A stretch of DNA of 64,000 nt from Alteromonas lipotrueiana (GTDB lineage: Bacteria; Pseudomonadota; Gammaproteobacteria; Enterobacterales; Alteromonadaceae). A program made the position numbers and the translations under genes. The DNA lies in the NCBI RefSeq assembly GCF_019249245.1, contig NZ_JAESDK010000001.1, positions 62,001-126,000 of the forward strand. Direction: 5' to 3'. Below the pieces are notes generated by a model that did not search any database, had not been told where the DNA came from, and saw nothing but the letters and a program-made list of their open reading frames with translations. Below, in pieces: positions 8,667-18,947 of the stretch (position 1 is its first letter; each line of letters begins with the position of its first letter).

Positions 8667-9731
8667 GTGGCTGGCAGGAAAATTCTTTCATTCCTTATCA
8701 AATCTGTAATATTAGGCGTTTTTGTAGCTGCCTTAATACTTTTTTTAATGCCTAACCTGCGTAATGGTCAGGGTTTATCAACTGACTGGTTTAGCTCACA
8801 GTCGGTGTCAGCTTCACGGCACAGCTACAGTCAGGCCATCAGTCGCTCTGCTCCGGCGGTAGTTAATATCTACAGCGTCAGCATAGAAAATGATGTGGGT
8901 ATCTATCGTAGCCGTCCCCGTGAGCGCACAAGTCTTGGCTCTGGGGTCATCATGACCGAATCGGGTTATATTTTAACGTGCAACCATGTGGTGCAAAACG
9001 CTGACAGTATTTTGGTGGCCGTACAGGACGGTCAGATTCTCGATGCGCAAATAGTCGGAACTGACCCTTACACCGACCTGGCCGTGTTAAAGGTTAAAGG
9101 CGAAAACCTACATAAAATCCCTCAGTCCGAACAGCCACAGGTCGATGTAGGCGATATGGTAATGGCCATCGGCAATCCATTTGATTTGGGGCAAACAGTT
9201 ACCCACGGTATTGTCAGTCGGGCCGGCCGCAATGGACTTTCCAATTTTGTCGACTTTATTCAAACCGATGCGGTACTAAATCAGGGGAATTCCGGGGGGG
9301 CGCTGGTCGACTCTACCGGCAACCTGGTGGGCATTACGAATGCCAACTTTCAGGTACGCGACTCCCGTAACGGGGTTCGAAATGTCGATGGAATCAACTT
9401 TGCTGTACCTTACGAACTTGCCCATCGGGTAATGGACGAAATTATTACTAACGGTAAAGTGGTGCGCGGGCAGCTTGGTTTTATTGGTGGAGAAATTCGC
9501 GGGCGCTCTGGCGTAATTATTACCGCTGTAGCAAAACAAAGTCCGGCGGCTGAGGCGGGCTTGCGTCCTAACGACATAATAATGGCTATTAATGGTACCA
9601 CGCTAGAAAGCTCGGCAAAGACACTGGATATGATTGCAGAAACCCGTCCCGGCACCCAGCTTGATTTACTGATAAGCCGTGACGGAGAAACTATCGATAT
9701 TACCGTCACTGTTGCCGAACTGGGTAGCTAG
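8667..9731 (+). CDS. degS: Outer-membrane-stress protease DegS
   Basis: DegS is the membrane-anchored site-1 protease that senses unfolded outer-membrane porins and cleaves the anti-sigma factor RseA to release sigma-E. The 354-residue protein has an uncleaved N-terminal anchor (about residues 7-28), a protease domain with His107 (TCNHVV), Asp137 (YTDLAV) and Ser209 (GNSGGAL), and a single C-terminal PDZ domain (about 255-350). The single PDZ and N-terminal anchor distinguish it from DegQ. The start is GTG with only a weak ribosome site. RseA and sigma-E are not in the window. Confidence 0.92.
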   Translation: MAGRKILSFLIKSVILGVFVAALILFLMPNLRNGQGLSTDWFSSQSVSASRHSYSQAISRSAPAVVNIYSVSIENDVGIYRSRPRERTSLGSGVIMTESGYILTCNHVVQNADSILVAVQDGQILDAQIVGTDPYTDLAVLKVKGENLHKIPQSEQPQVDVGDMVMAIGNPFDLGQTVTHGIVSRAGRNGLSNFVDFIQTDAVLNQGNSGGALVDSTGNLVGITNANFQVRDSRNGVRNVDGINFAVPYELAHRVMDEIITNGKVVRGQLGFIGGEIRGRSGVIITAVAKQSPAAEAGLRPNDIIMAINGTTLESSAKTLDMIAETRPGTQLDLLISRDGETIDITVTVAELGS

Positions 9732-9841
9732 CGGATCAAAGGTTGGGACGGTTTTTAGCGTGAAAGACTAGCCGTAAAAACAAGATCGAATCTGACTTGT
9801 TCGTACTACGCTACTCTTAGATTCCTTATCAAAGCAATCGA

Positions 9842-10072
9842 CTAAATACTGTTGTCATACTTTGGCCGCGAAGATTGATTCTGCTTTGAGCGCTGCTGAG
9901 CGGTTTTTATGTCTGGATTGTTGTTTGCGCCGGCCATTGCGTAGGGCGGCTCACCAATAAACAACATAGTCGTAACCATCATTGCGAACAGTACGGTAGG
10001 GATTGAACGCCGTAGTGATAAAAATGGACGTAGCTGACAAATAGTCTGATTCAAACCTAGTTTTCCCTTCAT
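9842..10072 (-). CDS. Small hypothetical protein with signal-peptide-like N-terminus
   Basis: I do not recognise this protein. From the ATG at 10072 it has 76 residues: a basic N-terminal stretch, a hydrophobic core (SIPTVLFAMMVTTMLFIG), a possible signal peptidase site after PYAMA, and a polar 28-residue tail rich in Asn, Gln, Lys and Ser. It could be a small exported peptide or a single-pass membrane protein. A GAGAGG sequence lies about 14 bases before the ATG, which is rather far. It sits alone between degS and murA, and its upstream region contains the palindrome at 10408 and the oppositely oriented micro-ORF. Confidence 0.4.
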   Translation of the reverse strand: MKGKLGLNQTICQLRPFLSLRRSIPTVLFAMMVTTMLFIGEPPYAMAGANNNPDIKTAQQRSKQNQSSRPKYDNSI

Positions 10073-10407
10073 TTGTTTGTTTAACAACCTCTCATTTACA
10101 TTATTTGTCTTAAAAACCACTGCTAAACTTATACTTTGGCATCCTGCCAAAACTCAACACCTGATTTCATTTTTTGTCATCATGGCAAAAGAGTGACGAA
10201 AGTATACTGTATTTTTTCAAAGATGCATCATTTGAATGCAAAACATGAACAATTCGGCTAATTTACAGACAACTTGCAGGGTTTTTATGTTTTAAAAATA
10301 AACTCAAAAAACTGCTTTGGTTTATCGCCGCTCTTTAAAGAAGCGCCAATGATAACAAAAATAACGCAAAAAAAGGTATAGAAGTTACGCAAAACTTATA
10401 CTTTAGT

Positions 10408-10426
10408 TGACCTGACAAACAGGTCA
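10408..10426. promoter_or_regulatory. Perfect palindrome, operator candidate
   Basis: TGACCTG-N5-CAGGTCA is a perfect 7+7 inverted repeat in the 433-base gap between the small hypothetical gene (minus) and the micro-ORF (plus). The left arm overlaps a TTGACC sequence that could be part of a -35 box. The form suits a dimeric repressor of the GntR or TetR type; no cognate regulator is adjacent. The rest of 10073-10505 is AT-rich with no other gene. Confidence 0.45.
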
Positions 10427-10505
10427 TATCAGACCCGGCAGCTTGCCACACTATTGAGAATAAAGATGACGGCAACGCTCGCTTTTAAAAATCAGGAAGG
10501 GACAA

Positions 10506-10601
10506 ATGAAAGACACAGCGATAGACCAGACTGCCGATATTGCCATGATGGCAATGCCACGGCTAAATAAAACAGCGGGCGCCGTAACGACACCCGGTTA
10601 G
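10506..10601 (+). CDS. Possible 31-residue micro-ORF
   Basis: A short frame starts with ATG at 10506, closely preceded by a strong AGGAAGGG ribosome site, and encodes 31 residues beginning MKDTAIDQTADIAMMAMP and ending VTTPG. The stop codon lies only four bases before the 3' end of the convergent murA gene. I know no family for it. The ribosome site and the palindrome at 10408 argue for expression; the short length and lack of any comparison argue for caution. Confidence 0.35.
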   Translation: MKDTAIDQTADIAMMAMPRLNKTAGAVTTPG

Positions 10602-10605
10602 TCCA

Positions 10606-12137
<1,532 letters not shown>

Positions 12138-12168
12138 AAACTTCGTTGCTCTTTTCTAATCAAAAAAA

Positions 12169-12477
12169 TTATTTAACCGGCAAAAGGCGATCGACATCGC
12201 TAATTTTAGCCAATTTCATGAGTTTGTCTGGCACATCGGTCAGCGTCACATCGATATTATGTGCTTTAGCATCACGAATAGCATTAATTAACCAGGCTAA
12301 CCCCGCGCTGTCTACCCGTTCAACATCGGCTAGATCAAAAGTACTGCGCTGGGCTTTTTTCAATTGCTGTCGCTGAGCTTTTGACAATAACGCCCACCAG
12401 TTATCGCTAAGCGTATCACGGTCAAGATGACCGTGGATACTGACTACCGACTTTTCACTGACCTGGAATAAACTCAC
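12169..12477 (-). CDS. mlaB: Phospholipid-transport STAS protein MlaB
   Basis: MlaB is the small cytoplasmic STAS-domain subunit that binds the ATPase MlaF and stabilises the MlaFEDB complex. The 102-residue sequence is a single STAS domain with the DVERVDSAGLAWLI motif typical of these proteins; the Ser in DSAG is the position phosphorylated in anti-sigma antagonists. The ATG overlaps the mlaC stop by four bases, showing translational coupling. Confidence 0.92.
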   Translation of the reverse strand: MSLFQVSEKSVVSIHGHLDRDTLSDNWWALLSKAQRQQLKKAQRSTFDLADVERVDSAGLAWLINAIRDAKAHNIDVTLTDVPDKLMKLAKISDVDRLLPVK

Positions 12478-13133
12478 GCTGGTCCCTGTGCCTCTTCCAT
12501 TTCTTCTTTCATTTCCAGAGGATTGTCGATTTTTTCACGCATAAGCTCAATGACTTTATCAATACTTTGCTGGCGAATGATTGACTCAAATTCGCTGCGT
12601 TTGCTGTCTAGCATACTAATACCTTCAGCAACCATATCAAAGGCTTTCCACTCGTTGGTTTTGCTATTTTTACGTACCTTGAATGCAACTTTTATTTCAG
12701 GACGACTGGGGTCTTTGATAATGGCACGTACCACTACATAAGTGCTGTCACCCACCTCAGAAGCGGGCTCAAAAATCACTTCCTGATTGTCGTAGTAGCT
12801 CATTGCTACCGCATAAGTGGTGATCAAGTATTCACGGAAAACCTGAACAAAGGTAGAAAGCTTGTCTCTTGGCACCGAGGCCGCGTGCTTACCTAATACC
12901 TTAAATGCAGCAAACTGATAATCGGTGTAAGGCAGTAACTCTTCTTTCATAATTGTGCGTAACTGCTCAGGATTATCTTCCAGCGTTGACTGGTTATTTT
13001 TAATCCGTTCAAAGGTTTTGTTAGCAACCTCTTTAATCATCACATACGGATTTTCTTCACTAACTTGCTGGGCGTTCACAGAACCTGCAACCAGCATAGT
13101 GGCAAGTCCTATTAAAGCGATAAATTTCTTCAC
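12474..13133 (-). CDS. mlaC: Periplasmic phospholipid carrier MlaC
   Basis: MlaC shuttles phospholipids between the outer-membrane MlaA complex and the inner-membrane MlaFEDB transporter. The 219-residue precursor has a clear signal peptide (about 1-21, ending SVNA) and the Tol_Tol_Ttg2 fold, with KVLGKHAASVPRDKL and YVVVRAIIKDPSRPEIKVAFKV segments. The C-terminus is an acidic, Glu-rich tail. It is fourth in the mlaFEDCB order. The outer-membrane partner mlaA is not in the window. Confidence 0.93.
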   Translation of the reverse strand: MKKFIALIGLATMLVAGSVNAQQVSEENPYVMIKEVANKTFERIKNNQSTLEDNPEQLRTIMKEELLPYTDYQFAAFKVLGKHAASVPRDKLSTFVQVFREYLITTYAVAMSYYDNQEVIFEPASEVGDSTYVVVRAIIKDPSRPEIKVAFKVRKNSKTNEWKAFDMVAEGISMLDSKRSEFESIIRQQSIDKVIELMREKIDNPLEMKEEMEEAQGPA

Positions 13134-13177
13134 GTATCTCTCCTAAAAATGTCGAAAACAATCAGGTCTGGGTTAAC

Positions 13178-13651
13178 CTATTCTTCGTCTTTGCCACGGC
13201 TAAACAAAAACTGCCCAATTAAATCTTCCAGTACTAAAGCCGACTTTGTGTCCTGCAAGTAATCGCCATCCTGAAGATTGGCAATACCATCAAACGAAAA
13301 GCCTGGCTGAAAACCTACGTATTGCTCGCCTAGCAAACCGGATGTCAAAATTGACACCGAGCTGGTTTCCGGAAATTCTTTGTATTTATTTAAAATGCTA
13401 AGCTCGACAACAGGGGTATAATCTTTTTTATCTAACGAAATAGAATTAACCCGCCCGATTGTTACACCGCCGACCTTGACCGCCGAACGCTCTTTTAAAC
13501 CACCAATATTGTCGAATTTTGCATACAGAGTGTAGGTATCACTTTGAGTAGCCATAGTTTGGTTAGCTACCTTTAGCGCCAACAATAGCAAAGCGCCTAT
13601 GGTCAATAAGACGAAAACCCCAACCATAAGTTCCGCTTTATACTTGTTCAT
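13178..13651 (-). CDS. mlaD: Phospholipid-transport MCE protein MlaD
   Basis: MlaD is an inner-membrane-anchored MCE-domain protein that forms a hexameric ring for lipid passage. The 157-residue sequence has one N-terminal membrane helix (about 7-28), an MCE domain (about 38-118, with GGLKERSAVKVGGVTIGRV), and a C-terminal helix. Length and order fit the Mla system. It lies 9 bases after mlaE. Confidence 0.94.
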   Translation of the reverse strand: MNKYKAELMVGVFVLLTIGALLLLALKVANQTMATQSDTYTLYAKFDNIGGLKERSAVKVGGVTIGRVNSISLDKKDYTPVVELSILNKYKEFPETSSVSILTSGLLGEQYVGFQPGFSFDGIANLQDGDYLQDTKSALVLEDLIGQFLFSRGKDEE

Positions 13652-13660
13652 TTTAATCCC

Positions 13661-14437
13661 CTACTCAATTCCGAACATAAGGGCGGTCAGAATGAAATCC
13701 AGCCCCAATACTGCTAATGATGAATAAACCACAGTTTGTGTGGTCGCTTTGCTAATACCTTCTGATGTGGGCGTACAATCATACCCTCTAAAGATGGCTA
13801 TCCAGGTGACTACTAAGGCAAACACCAGACTTTTTATAATGCCATTACCTATGTCACTACCAAATTCAACCGAAGATTGCATTAGTGACCAGTAACTGCC
13901 CGCGTCAACGCCTAACCAGTCAACACCCACCAAATGACCACCTAGAATGCCTACTGAACTAAATATCAATGCAAGCATTGGCATTGAAATAAACCCAGCC
14001 CAAAAACGAGGAGCAACCACCCTTCTTAATGGGTCCACCGCCATCATTTCCAAACTGGATAACTGCTCGGTAGCCTTCATCAGACCTATTTCTGCGGTCA
14101 GCGCTGAACCAGCGCGACCGGCAAACAGCAAAGCCGTTACCACGGGGCCCAGCTCACGTAGTAAGGACAACGCCACCATGGGCCCCAGGCTGCCTTCGGC
14201 GCCATAGTCGACCAAAATGGTATATCCCTGAAGCGCCATCACCATGCCTATAAACAAGCCTGACACAACAATTATTAATAAAGACTGAACCCCAACCACA
14301 AACATTTGTTGTAGGGTAAGTGGCACATTTTTTAATCTGGGTATGGCGAAAATAGCCCCGAAAAGCATAACCCCAGCCCGACCAATAGATGCGACCTGAC
14401 TTATAGCACCTGCGCCTAATGACTGAATTGGATTCAT
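13661..14437 (-). CDS. mlaE: Phospholipid-transport permease MlaE
   Basis: MlaE is the integral membrane permease of the retrograde phospholipid transporter. The 258-residue sequence has at least five hydrophobic segments and the family motifs [13 protein letters not shown] and [22 protein letters not shown] around residues 60-115, followed by a conserved [11 protein letters not shown]. Its start codon overlaps the mlaF stop in an ATGA arrangement. Confidence 0.95.
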   Translation of the reverse strand: MNPIQSLGAGAISQVASIGRAGVMLFGAIFAIPRLKNVPLTLQQMFVVGVQSLLIIVVSGLFIGMVMALQGYTILVDYGAEGSLGPMVALSLLRELGPVVTALLFAGRAGSALTAEIGLMKATEQLSSLEMMAVDPLRRVVAPRFWAGFISMPMLALIFSSVGILGGHLVGVDWLGVDAGSYWSLMQSSVEFGSDIGNGIIKSLVFALVVTWIAIFRGYDCTPTSEGISKATTQTVVYSSLAVLGLDFILTALMFGIE

Positions 14438-15234
14438 GTCTTTTCTCCAAACAAGGCGTTCTCAAGCTTGTCAGCCGGATAATGAAACGGCACCGGACCG
14501 TCTGCTTCGCCTTGCAAAAATTGCTGTACCAATGGCGACTCACTGTTACGAATTTGTTCGGCCGTCCCTTCTCCAATAATTTTTTTGTCCGCCATTATGT
14601 AAACATAATCGGCAATTGTCAGAACTTCAGTAACATCATGAGTCACCACGATACTGGTTACACCCAATGCGTCATTGAGTTGCCGAATAAGTTTTACCAG
14701 CACGCCCATTGAAATAGGATCTTGCCCAGCAAAAGGCTCATCGTACATGATCAAATCGGGGTCAAGCGCAATAGCCCTTGCTAAGGCGGCGCGTCGCGCC
14801 ATACCACCAGACAACTCGCTGGGCATCAGGTTTGCAGCACCGCGCAAGCCTACTGCCTGCAATTTTAATGCGACAATAGTATCAATAATATCGCTGTCTA
14901 AACGGGTATGCTCTTTAAGTGGAAACGCCACATTTTGATGTACTGTCATGTCGGTAAACAAAGCACCGCTTTGAAACAACATACTCATACGCCGCCGGGT
15001 TTTATATAAGGTGCTGCGGTTCATCGATACAATCGATTCGCCTGCAAACCGAATATCACCAGCGTCTGGGGCGAGTTGCCCACCAATTAACCGTAACAAG
15101 GTTGTCTTACCTATGCCACTGGGGCCCATAACCGCCGTAATTTTACCTTTAGGCACTTTTAACGAAATGTCATTGTAGATGACCCGGCCGCTACGACTAA
15201 ACGTCATATTGTCTATATCGACTATATTATCCAT
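14434..15234 (-). CDS. mlaF: Phospholipid-transport ATPase MlaF
   Basis: MlaF is the ABC ATPase that powers MlaE. The 266-residue protein has Walker A GPSGIGKT at residues 37-44, a Q-loop at FQSGALF, the signature LSGGM at 140-144, and a Walker B ending DE at 164-165. It is the first gene of the mlaFEDCB-ibaG-murA run, so the promoter should lie in the 662-base gap upstream that it shares with the divergent yrbG cluster. Confidence 0.95.
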   Translation of the reverse strand: MDNIVDIDNMTFSRSGRVIYNDISLKVPKGKITAVMGPSGIGKTTLLRLIGGQLAPDAGDIRFAGESIVSMNRSTLYKTRRRMSMLFQSGALFTDMTVHQNVAFPLKEHTRLDSDIIDTIVALKLQAVGLRGAANLMPSELSGGMARRAALARAIALDPDLIMYDEPFAGQDPISMGVLVKLIRQLNDALGVTSIVVTHDVTEVLTIADYVYIMADKKIIGEGTAEQIRNSESPLVQQFLQGEADGPVPFHYPADKLENALFGEKT

Positions 15235-15896
15235 ACCAATATATCTAAGGAGTCCTTAACAAACGCCTGTTAAGACCACTGTGAAACAGTGATGAACAAG
15301 CGAAAAAAATTTACCGAGCATTGAACTTCGATAGTGTACGCGTTTTTCAAATGTCGTCCAAAACGAAATAGTTACAAGGTATGTTCAATATTAGCGATTA
15401 GGATGCTAGATATATGCGAATTTTCTGTACCAGGAACTTGCAACTATTTACCAACATTCATCTGTCGGGTTTTGTTAACCGAAATTTATAATGGGTGATA
15501 CAGCAATGACCGCGCCAATATTAGAAATATTACAAAAGCGCAATGCGATTGTTATTGTAGACTATTTACCGACCGCACTCAGGGCGCGCACTATAATAGA
15601 AACTTATTCATTATCAGTCGGTTAGGCTAACTATACGACGAGCCAGTGGTTACGACTGATAATCGGTTAAAAAGTGGCGGGTCAAAAATCAATGTTTTTA
15701 ATATGTAATACCACCACTGAGTCATATACGCCCGTTCTAAAGATGTCGGTGGGACAGGCATAATCTGTGTAGATGTTGCAGGATTAAATTATCTGAAAAA
15801 ACAGCATTAGGACCCCCCTTTAAAATAACATAAGCATAGGCAAAAGAAGCAGATTCTGAGACAATCGTCTGAAATTCCCAACTATTAAGATTACGC
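15235..15896. other. Shared intergenic region of the mla and yrbG-lpt clusters
   Basis: This 662-base divergent region has no gene I can support. It contains GGAACTT at 15433-15439, which resembles the -35 element of sigma-E promoters, although a good -10 at the right distance is not clear. A TATAAT lies near 15593. A long inverted repeat lies at 15610-15663. A 44-codon frame (15491-15625) has no good ribosome site and runs into the inverted repeat. Confidence 0.5.
15610..15663. repeat. Long inverted repeat between mla and yrbG
   Basis: Perfect 11-base arms, ATTATCAGTCG (15610-15620) and CGACTGATAAT (15653-15663), enclose 32 bases that themselves begin with a small GTTAG-G-CTAAC hairpin. On either strand this would form a stable stem-loop. 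It is not followed by a T-run, so it is not a simple terminator. Confidence 0.7.
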
Positions 15897-16853
15897 GTGC
15901 TGTTACAGGTTCTTATATTTGTTACTGGTTTATGTGTATTGAGCTGGGGAGCCGACCGTTTTGTGTACGGCGCTTCGGCTCTGGCCAAAAATATCGGTAT
16001 TTCTCCTATGATGATCGGCCTTACGATTGTGGCCATGGGTTCTTCTGCCCCTGAAATTGTGGTTTCAGCCATTGCATCGGTCAATGGTGCCCCCGACACG
16101 GCGGTAGGAAATGCATTAGGATCTAACATCACTAATATTGGACTGGTACTGGCCATTACCGCCCTGGTCAAGCCTCTGGTTGTTTCTTCTACTACCTTGA
16201 AGCGCGAAATGCCTGCGCTTATCGTTATTACCCTTATTGCCATGGCTTTTTTATTCAATGGACGTCTGGCGCATATTGAAGGCCTGATTTTGTTCGGTTT
16301 GTTCATCTTTGTGCTGGCAGGTATGGCCTGGCTTTCGTTGCACGTTGAAAAGTCAGATCCGCTGATGGCCGAGACCGTAGATGAAATCCCTTCAGACGAA
16401 AATACCGGCAAAGCAGTACTTTGGATAGGAGTTGGTTTGGTTCTGCTGCCTTTAAGTGCGCATTTTATTGTAGATTCGGCGGTTTATATTGCAAAGTATT
16501 TCGGCCTTAGCGACCTTGTAATCGGTCTGACCATTATTGCACTGGGTACCAGTCTGCCTGAACTGGCTGCCAGTATCGCCGGTGTGATGAAAGGAGAAGA
16601 CGACCTGGCGCTGGGAAATATTATCGGTTCGAACATTTTTAATTTGCTGGCTGTATTAAGTATGCCGGGCCTGATTGCCCCAGGATTAATTGACCCGGAT
16701 GTTTACAACCGCGATATGTACGTTATGTTTGGGTTAACTGCCCTACTGTTTTTCTTTAGCTTTAGCATTATTGGTAAAAAACAAATTGGCCGACTAGAAG
16801 GCAGTTTGCTTCTGGTTTGTTTTTTAGGGTACCAATTTTGGTTATTTGGGTGA
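15897..16853 (+). CDS. yrbG: Calcium/sodium antiporter YrbG
   Basis: This is an inner-membrane cation exchanger of the Na+/Ca2+ exchanger superfamily. The 318-residue protein has about ten membrane segments in two inverted halves, each with an alpha-repeat motif: GSSAPEIVVS in the first and GTSLPELAAS in the second, whose acidic residues bind the cations. The start is GTG with a weak ribosome site. It heads the yrbG-kdsD-kdsC-lptCAB cluster as in Escherichia coli, where its physiological role is not firmly established. Confidence 0.92.
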   Translation: MLLQVLIFVTGLCVLSWGADRFVYGASALAKNIGISPMMIGLTIVAMGSSAPEIVVSAIASVNGAPDTAVGNALGSNITNIGLVLAITALVKPLVVSSTTLKREMPALIVITLIAMAFLFNGRLAHIEGLILFGLFIFVLAGMAWLSLHVEKSDPLMAETVDEIPSDENTGKAVLWIGVGLVLLPLSAHFIVDSAVYIAKYFGLSDLVIGLTIIALGTSLPELAASIAGVMKGEDDLALGNIIGSNIFNLLAVLSMPGLIAPGLIDPDVYNRDMYVMFGLTALLFFFSFSIIGKKQIGRLEGSLLLVCFLGYQFWLFG

Positions 16854-16864
16854 GATAACACACC

Positions 16865-17833
16865 ATGCAGGACACGTTTTTAGCCTCAGCGCGGCGCGTA
16901 ATCAATATTGAAACCCAGGCAATTGCCGATTTAGAAGGACGACTAAACGACGACTTTGTTCAAGCTTGTACGCAACTATACACGTGTCGTGGCAAAGTAG
17001 TGGTCTGCGGCATGGGCAAGTCAGGTCATATTGGCAATAAAATTGCTGCCACACTGGCCAGTACCGGAACGCCGTCTTTTTTCATGCATCCTGGCGAAGC
17101 CAACCATGGCGACCTTGGCATGTTGGGTAAAGAAGATGTGCTGCTGGCAATCTCAAATTCGGGCGAAACAGCCGAACTCGTAAACTTACTGCCGGTTGTA
17201 AAACGTCTGAATGTACCCATTATTGCGATGACCAATAATCGCCAGAGTAGTCTGGGCCAGCATGCCGACGTAATGTTAGATATCAGTGTAGCAGAAGAAG
17301 CCTGCTCATTAGGTTTAGCGCCTACCTCAAGCACCACTGCCACGTTAGTGATGGGCGATGCACTGGCTATCGCTTTATTAGATGCGCGTGGATTTACCTC
17401 GGACGATTTCGCCTTATCGCATCCGGGCGGAAGCCTGGGCCGTAAGCTACTTTTAAAAGTAAACGACATTATGCTAAAAGCACCAGACTTGCCCCTGGTG
17501 CCCTACACCGCCACTATTACTGAAGCACTATTAGAAATTTCAAGTAAAGGGCTGGGCATGACCGGCATTGTTGATGATTCAGGCCTGTTAGCAGGTGTGT
17601 TTACCGACGGCGACTTACGCCGCGTACTGGATAGCAAAGCAGACATACATACCACCGGTATTGCTGAGGTTATGACGCACAATGGCAAAACCATAGGCGC
17701 GGACGAATTAGCAGTAGAAGCCCTTAACACAATGGAAGCGTGTAGCATAACTGCACTAATGGTAGTGGATGACAAGCGCCGTCCTATCGGCGCCTTCAAT
17801 ATGCACATGTTGCTTAAAGCAGGAGTTTTATAA
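16865..17833 (+). CDS. kdsD: Arabinose-5-phosphate isomerase KdsD
   Basis: KdsD interconverts ribulose 5-phosphate and arabinose 5-phosphate, the first step to Kdo of LPS. The 322-residue protein has an N-terminal SIS sugar-isomerase domain (about 35-180, with CGMGKSGHIGNK at 48-59 and the EANHGDLGM loop) and two C-terminal CBS domains (about 205-322). It starts 12 bases after yrbG, and its TAA stop shares one base with the kdsC ATG. Confidence 0.96.
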   Translation: MQDTFLASARRVINIETQAIADLEGRLNDDFVQACTQLYTCRGKVVVCGMGKSGHIGNKIAATLASTGTPSFFMHPGEANHGDLGMLGKEDVLLAISNSGETAELVNLLPVVKRLNVPIIAMTNNRQSSLGQHADVMLDISVAEEACSLGLAPTSSTTATLVMGDALAIALLDARGFTSDDFALSHPGGSLGRKLLLKVNDIMLKAPDLPLVPYTATITEALLEISSKGLGMTGIVDDSGLLAGVFTDGDLRRVLDSKADIHTTGIAEVMTHNGKTIGADELAVEALNTMEACSITALMVVDDKRRPIGAFNMHMLLKAGVL

Positions 17834-18387
17834 TGCCCCATACCGTAACGCTGTACGGCATGCTGGAAGAAAAAAGTTTTAATCGTTTAAAGCAGCTTAA
17901 GTTGCTGGTGTGCGATGTTGATGGTGTTTTTTCAGATGGCCGAATTTACCTGGGTAATGAGGGCGAAGAGTTAAAAGCATTTCATACCCGCGATGGGTAC
18001 GGGTTAAAGGCAGTAATAAAAAGTGGCATTGAAGTTGCAGTCATTACTGGCCGAAGCTCCGCAATTGTACAGAATCGTATGCAGGCTTTAGGGGTTCAGC
18101 ATATTATTCAGGGCGAAGAAAACAAAGCAGAAGCCCTAAAAACGTTATGTGAGAGCCTACAGATTAACTCTACGCAGGTAGCCGCTATTGGCGATGATGT
18201 TCCTGATATTGGTATGTATCAATATGCCGACACCAAAATAGCGGTTAAAGACGCCCACCCCCAGGTGTGCGCTGCGGCAAACTGGGTACTAAATAAACCC
18301 GGCGGTTTTGGGGCGGTACGCGAACTGTGTGATGTTATTTTACAGGCCCATGGCAAGCTTGACCAAATTCATGGAGCCAGTGTGTGA
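17833..18387 (+). CDS. kdsC: Kdo-8-phosphate phosphatase KdsC
   Basis: KdsC hydrolyses 3-deoxy-D-manno-octulosonate 8-phosphate to Kdo. It is a HAD-superfamily enzyme of the small, capless C0 type and has 184 residues. The nucleophile and acid/base aspartates are Asp28 and Asp30 in VCDVDGVFSDG; motif II is VITGRSS and motif III/IV is IGDDVPDIGM. Translational coupling to kdsD upstream and lptC downstream (overlapping stop and start) is evident. Confidence 0.96.
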   Translation: MPHTVTLYGMLEEKSFNRLKQLKLLVCDVDGVFSDGRIYLGNEGEELKAFHTRDGYGLKAVIKSGIEVAVITGRSSAIVQNRMQALGVQHIIQGEENKAEALKTLCESLQINSTQVAAIGDDVPDIGMYQYADTKIAVKDAHPQVCAAANWVLNKPGGFGAVRELCDVILQAHGKLDQIHGASV

Positions 18388-18947
18388 GTCGACTTGGAAT
18401 AAGTATCGCGTCGCTGTTTATGCTGGTTTTGCTGGTTTATATGCCCGTATGGATGAGTGATTCAGACAATACCGTTAACTCATCAAAAGACGATGTATTA
18501 AAACCTGCTTATACGGCAAAAAATATCACCACCACATTATACGATGACGAAGGCTCATTGAATCATCGGGTATTTGCCGAAACAATGGAGCATTACGATC
18601 AGTTGGGGTTTGTTACTTTTGAAAAACCCAAATATACGGTTTATTTAGAACACGGACAGACTCCCTGGCAGGTTACGGCGAATGAAGGTACCTTGTATAA
18701 CACTAACTTAATTGAACTGGAGTCAGCAGTTAGGGTTCGTAACCTTCAGGAAAACGAATTTGTTCGTAGTATTGAAACCAGTTTTATTAAAATAAATCTG
18801 AACGATAAAACGCTCTATTCTGATCAACCTGTGTTAATTCGCGGTTCAGAATTTGTAGTAAACAGTAATGGTATTAAGGGCGACCTTAGTTCACAACAGT
18901 ATGAGTTGATTGATCATGTTAAAACTACGTTCTCTCCTGGCAACTAG
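18384..18947 (+). CDS. lptC: LPS export protein LptC
   Basis: LptC is the bitopic inner-membrane component that receives LPS from LptB2FG and hands it to LptA. The 187-residue sequence has one N-terminal membrane helix (about 6-22) and a periplasmic beta-jellyroll of the LptC/YrbK type. The start is GTG, overlapping the kdsC TGA stop. The gene overlaps lptA by 32 bases. Confidence 0.93.
   Translation: MSRLGISIASLFMLVLLVYMPVWMSDSDNTVNSSKDDVLKPAYTAKNITTTLYDDEGSLNHRVFAETMEHYDQLGFVTFEKPKYTVYLEHGQTPWQVTANEGTLYNTNLIELESAVRVRNLQENEFVRSIETSFIKINLNDKTLYSDQPVLIRGSEFVVNSNGIKGDLSSQQYELIDHVKTTFSPGN

Noticed and set aside
15491-15625. A 44-codon frame in the mla/yrbG gap
   Set aside because: There is no good ribosome site, and the end of the frame is part of the long inverted repeat at 15610.
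15737-16411. A 224-codon frame on the minus strand
   Set aside because: It is antisense to yrbG, whose two alpha-repeat motifs prove the plus-strand reading.
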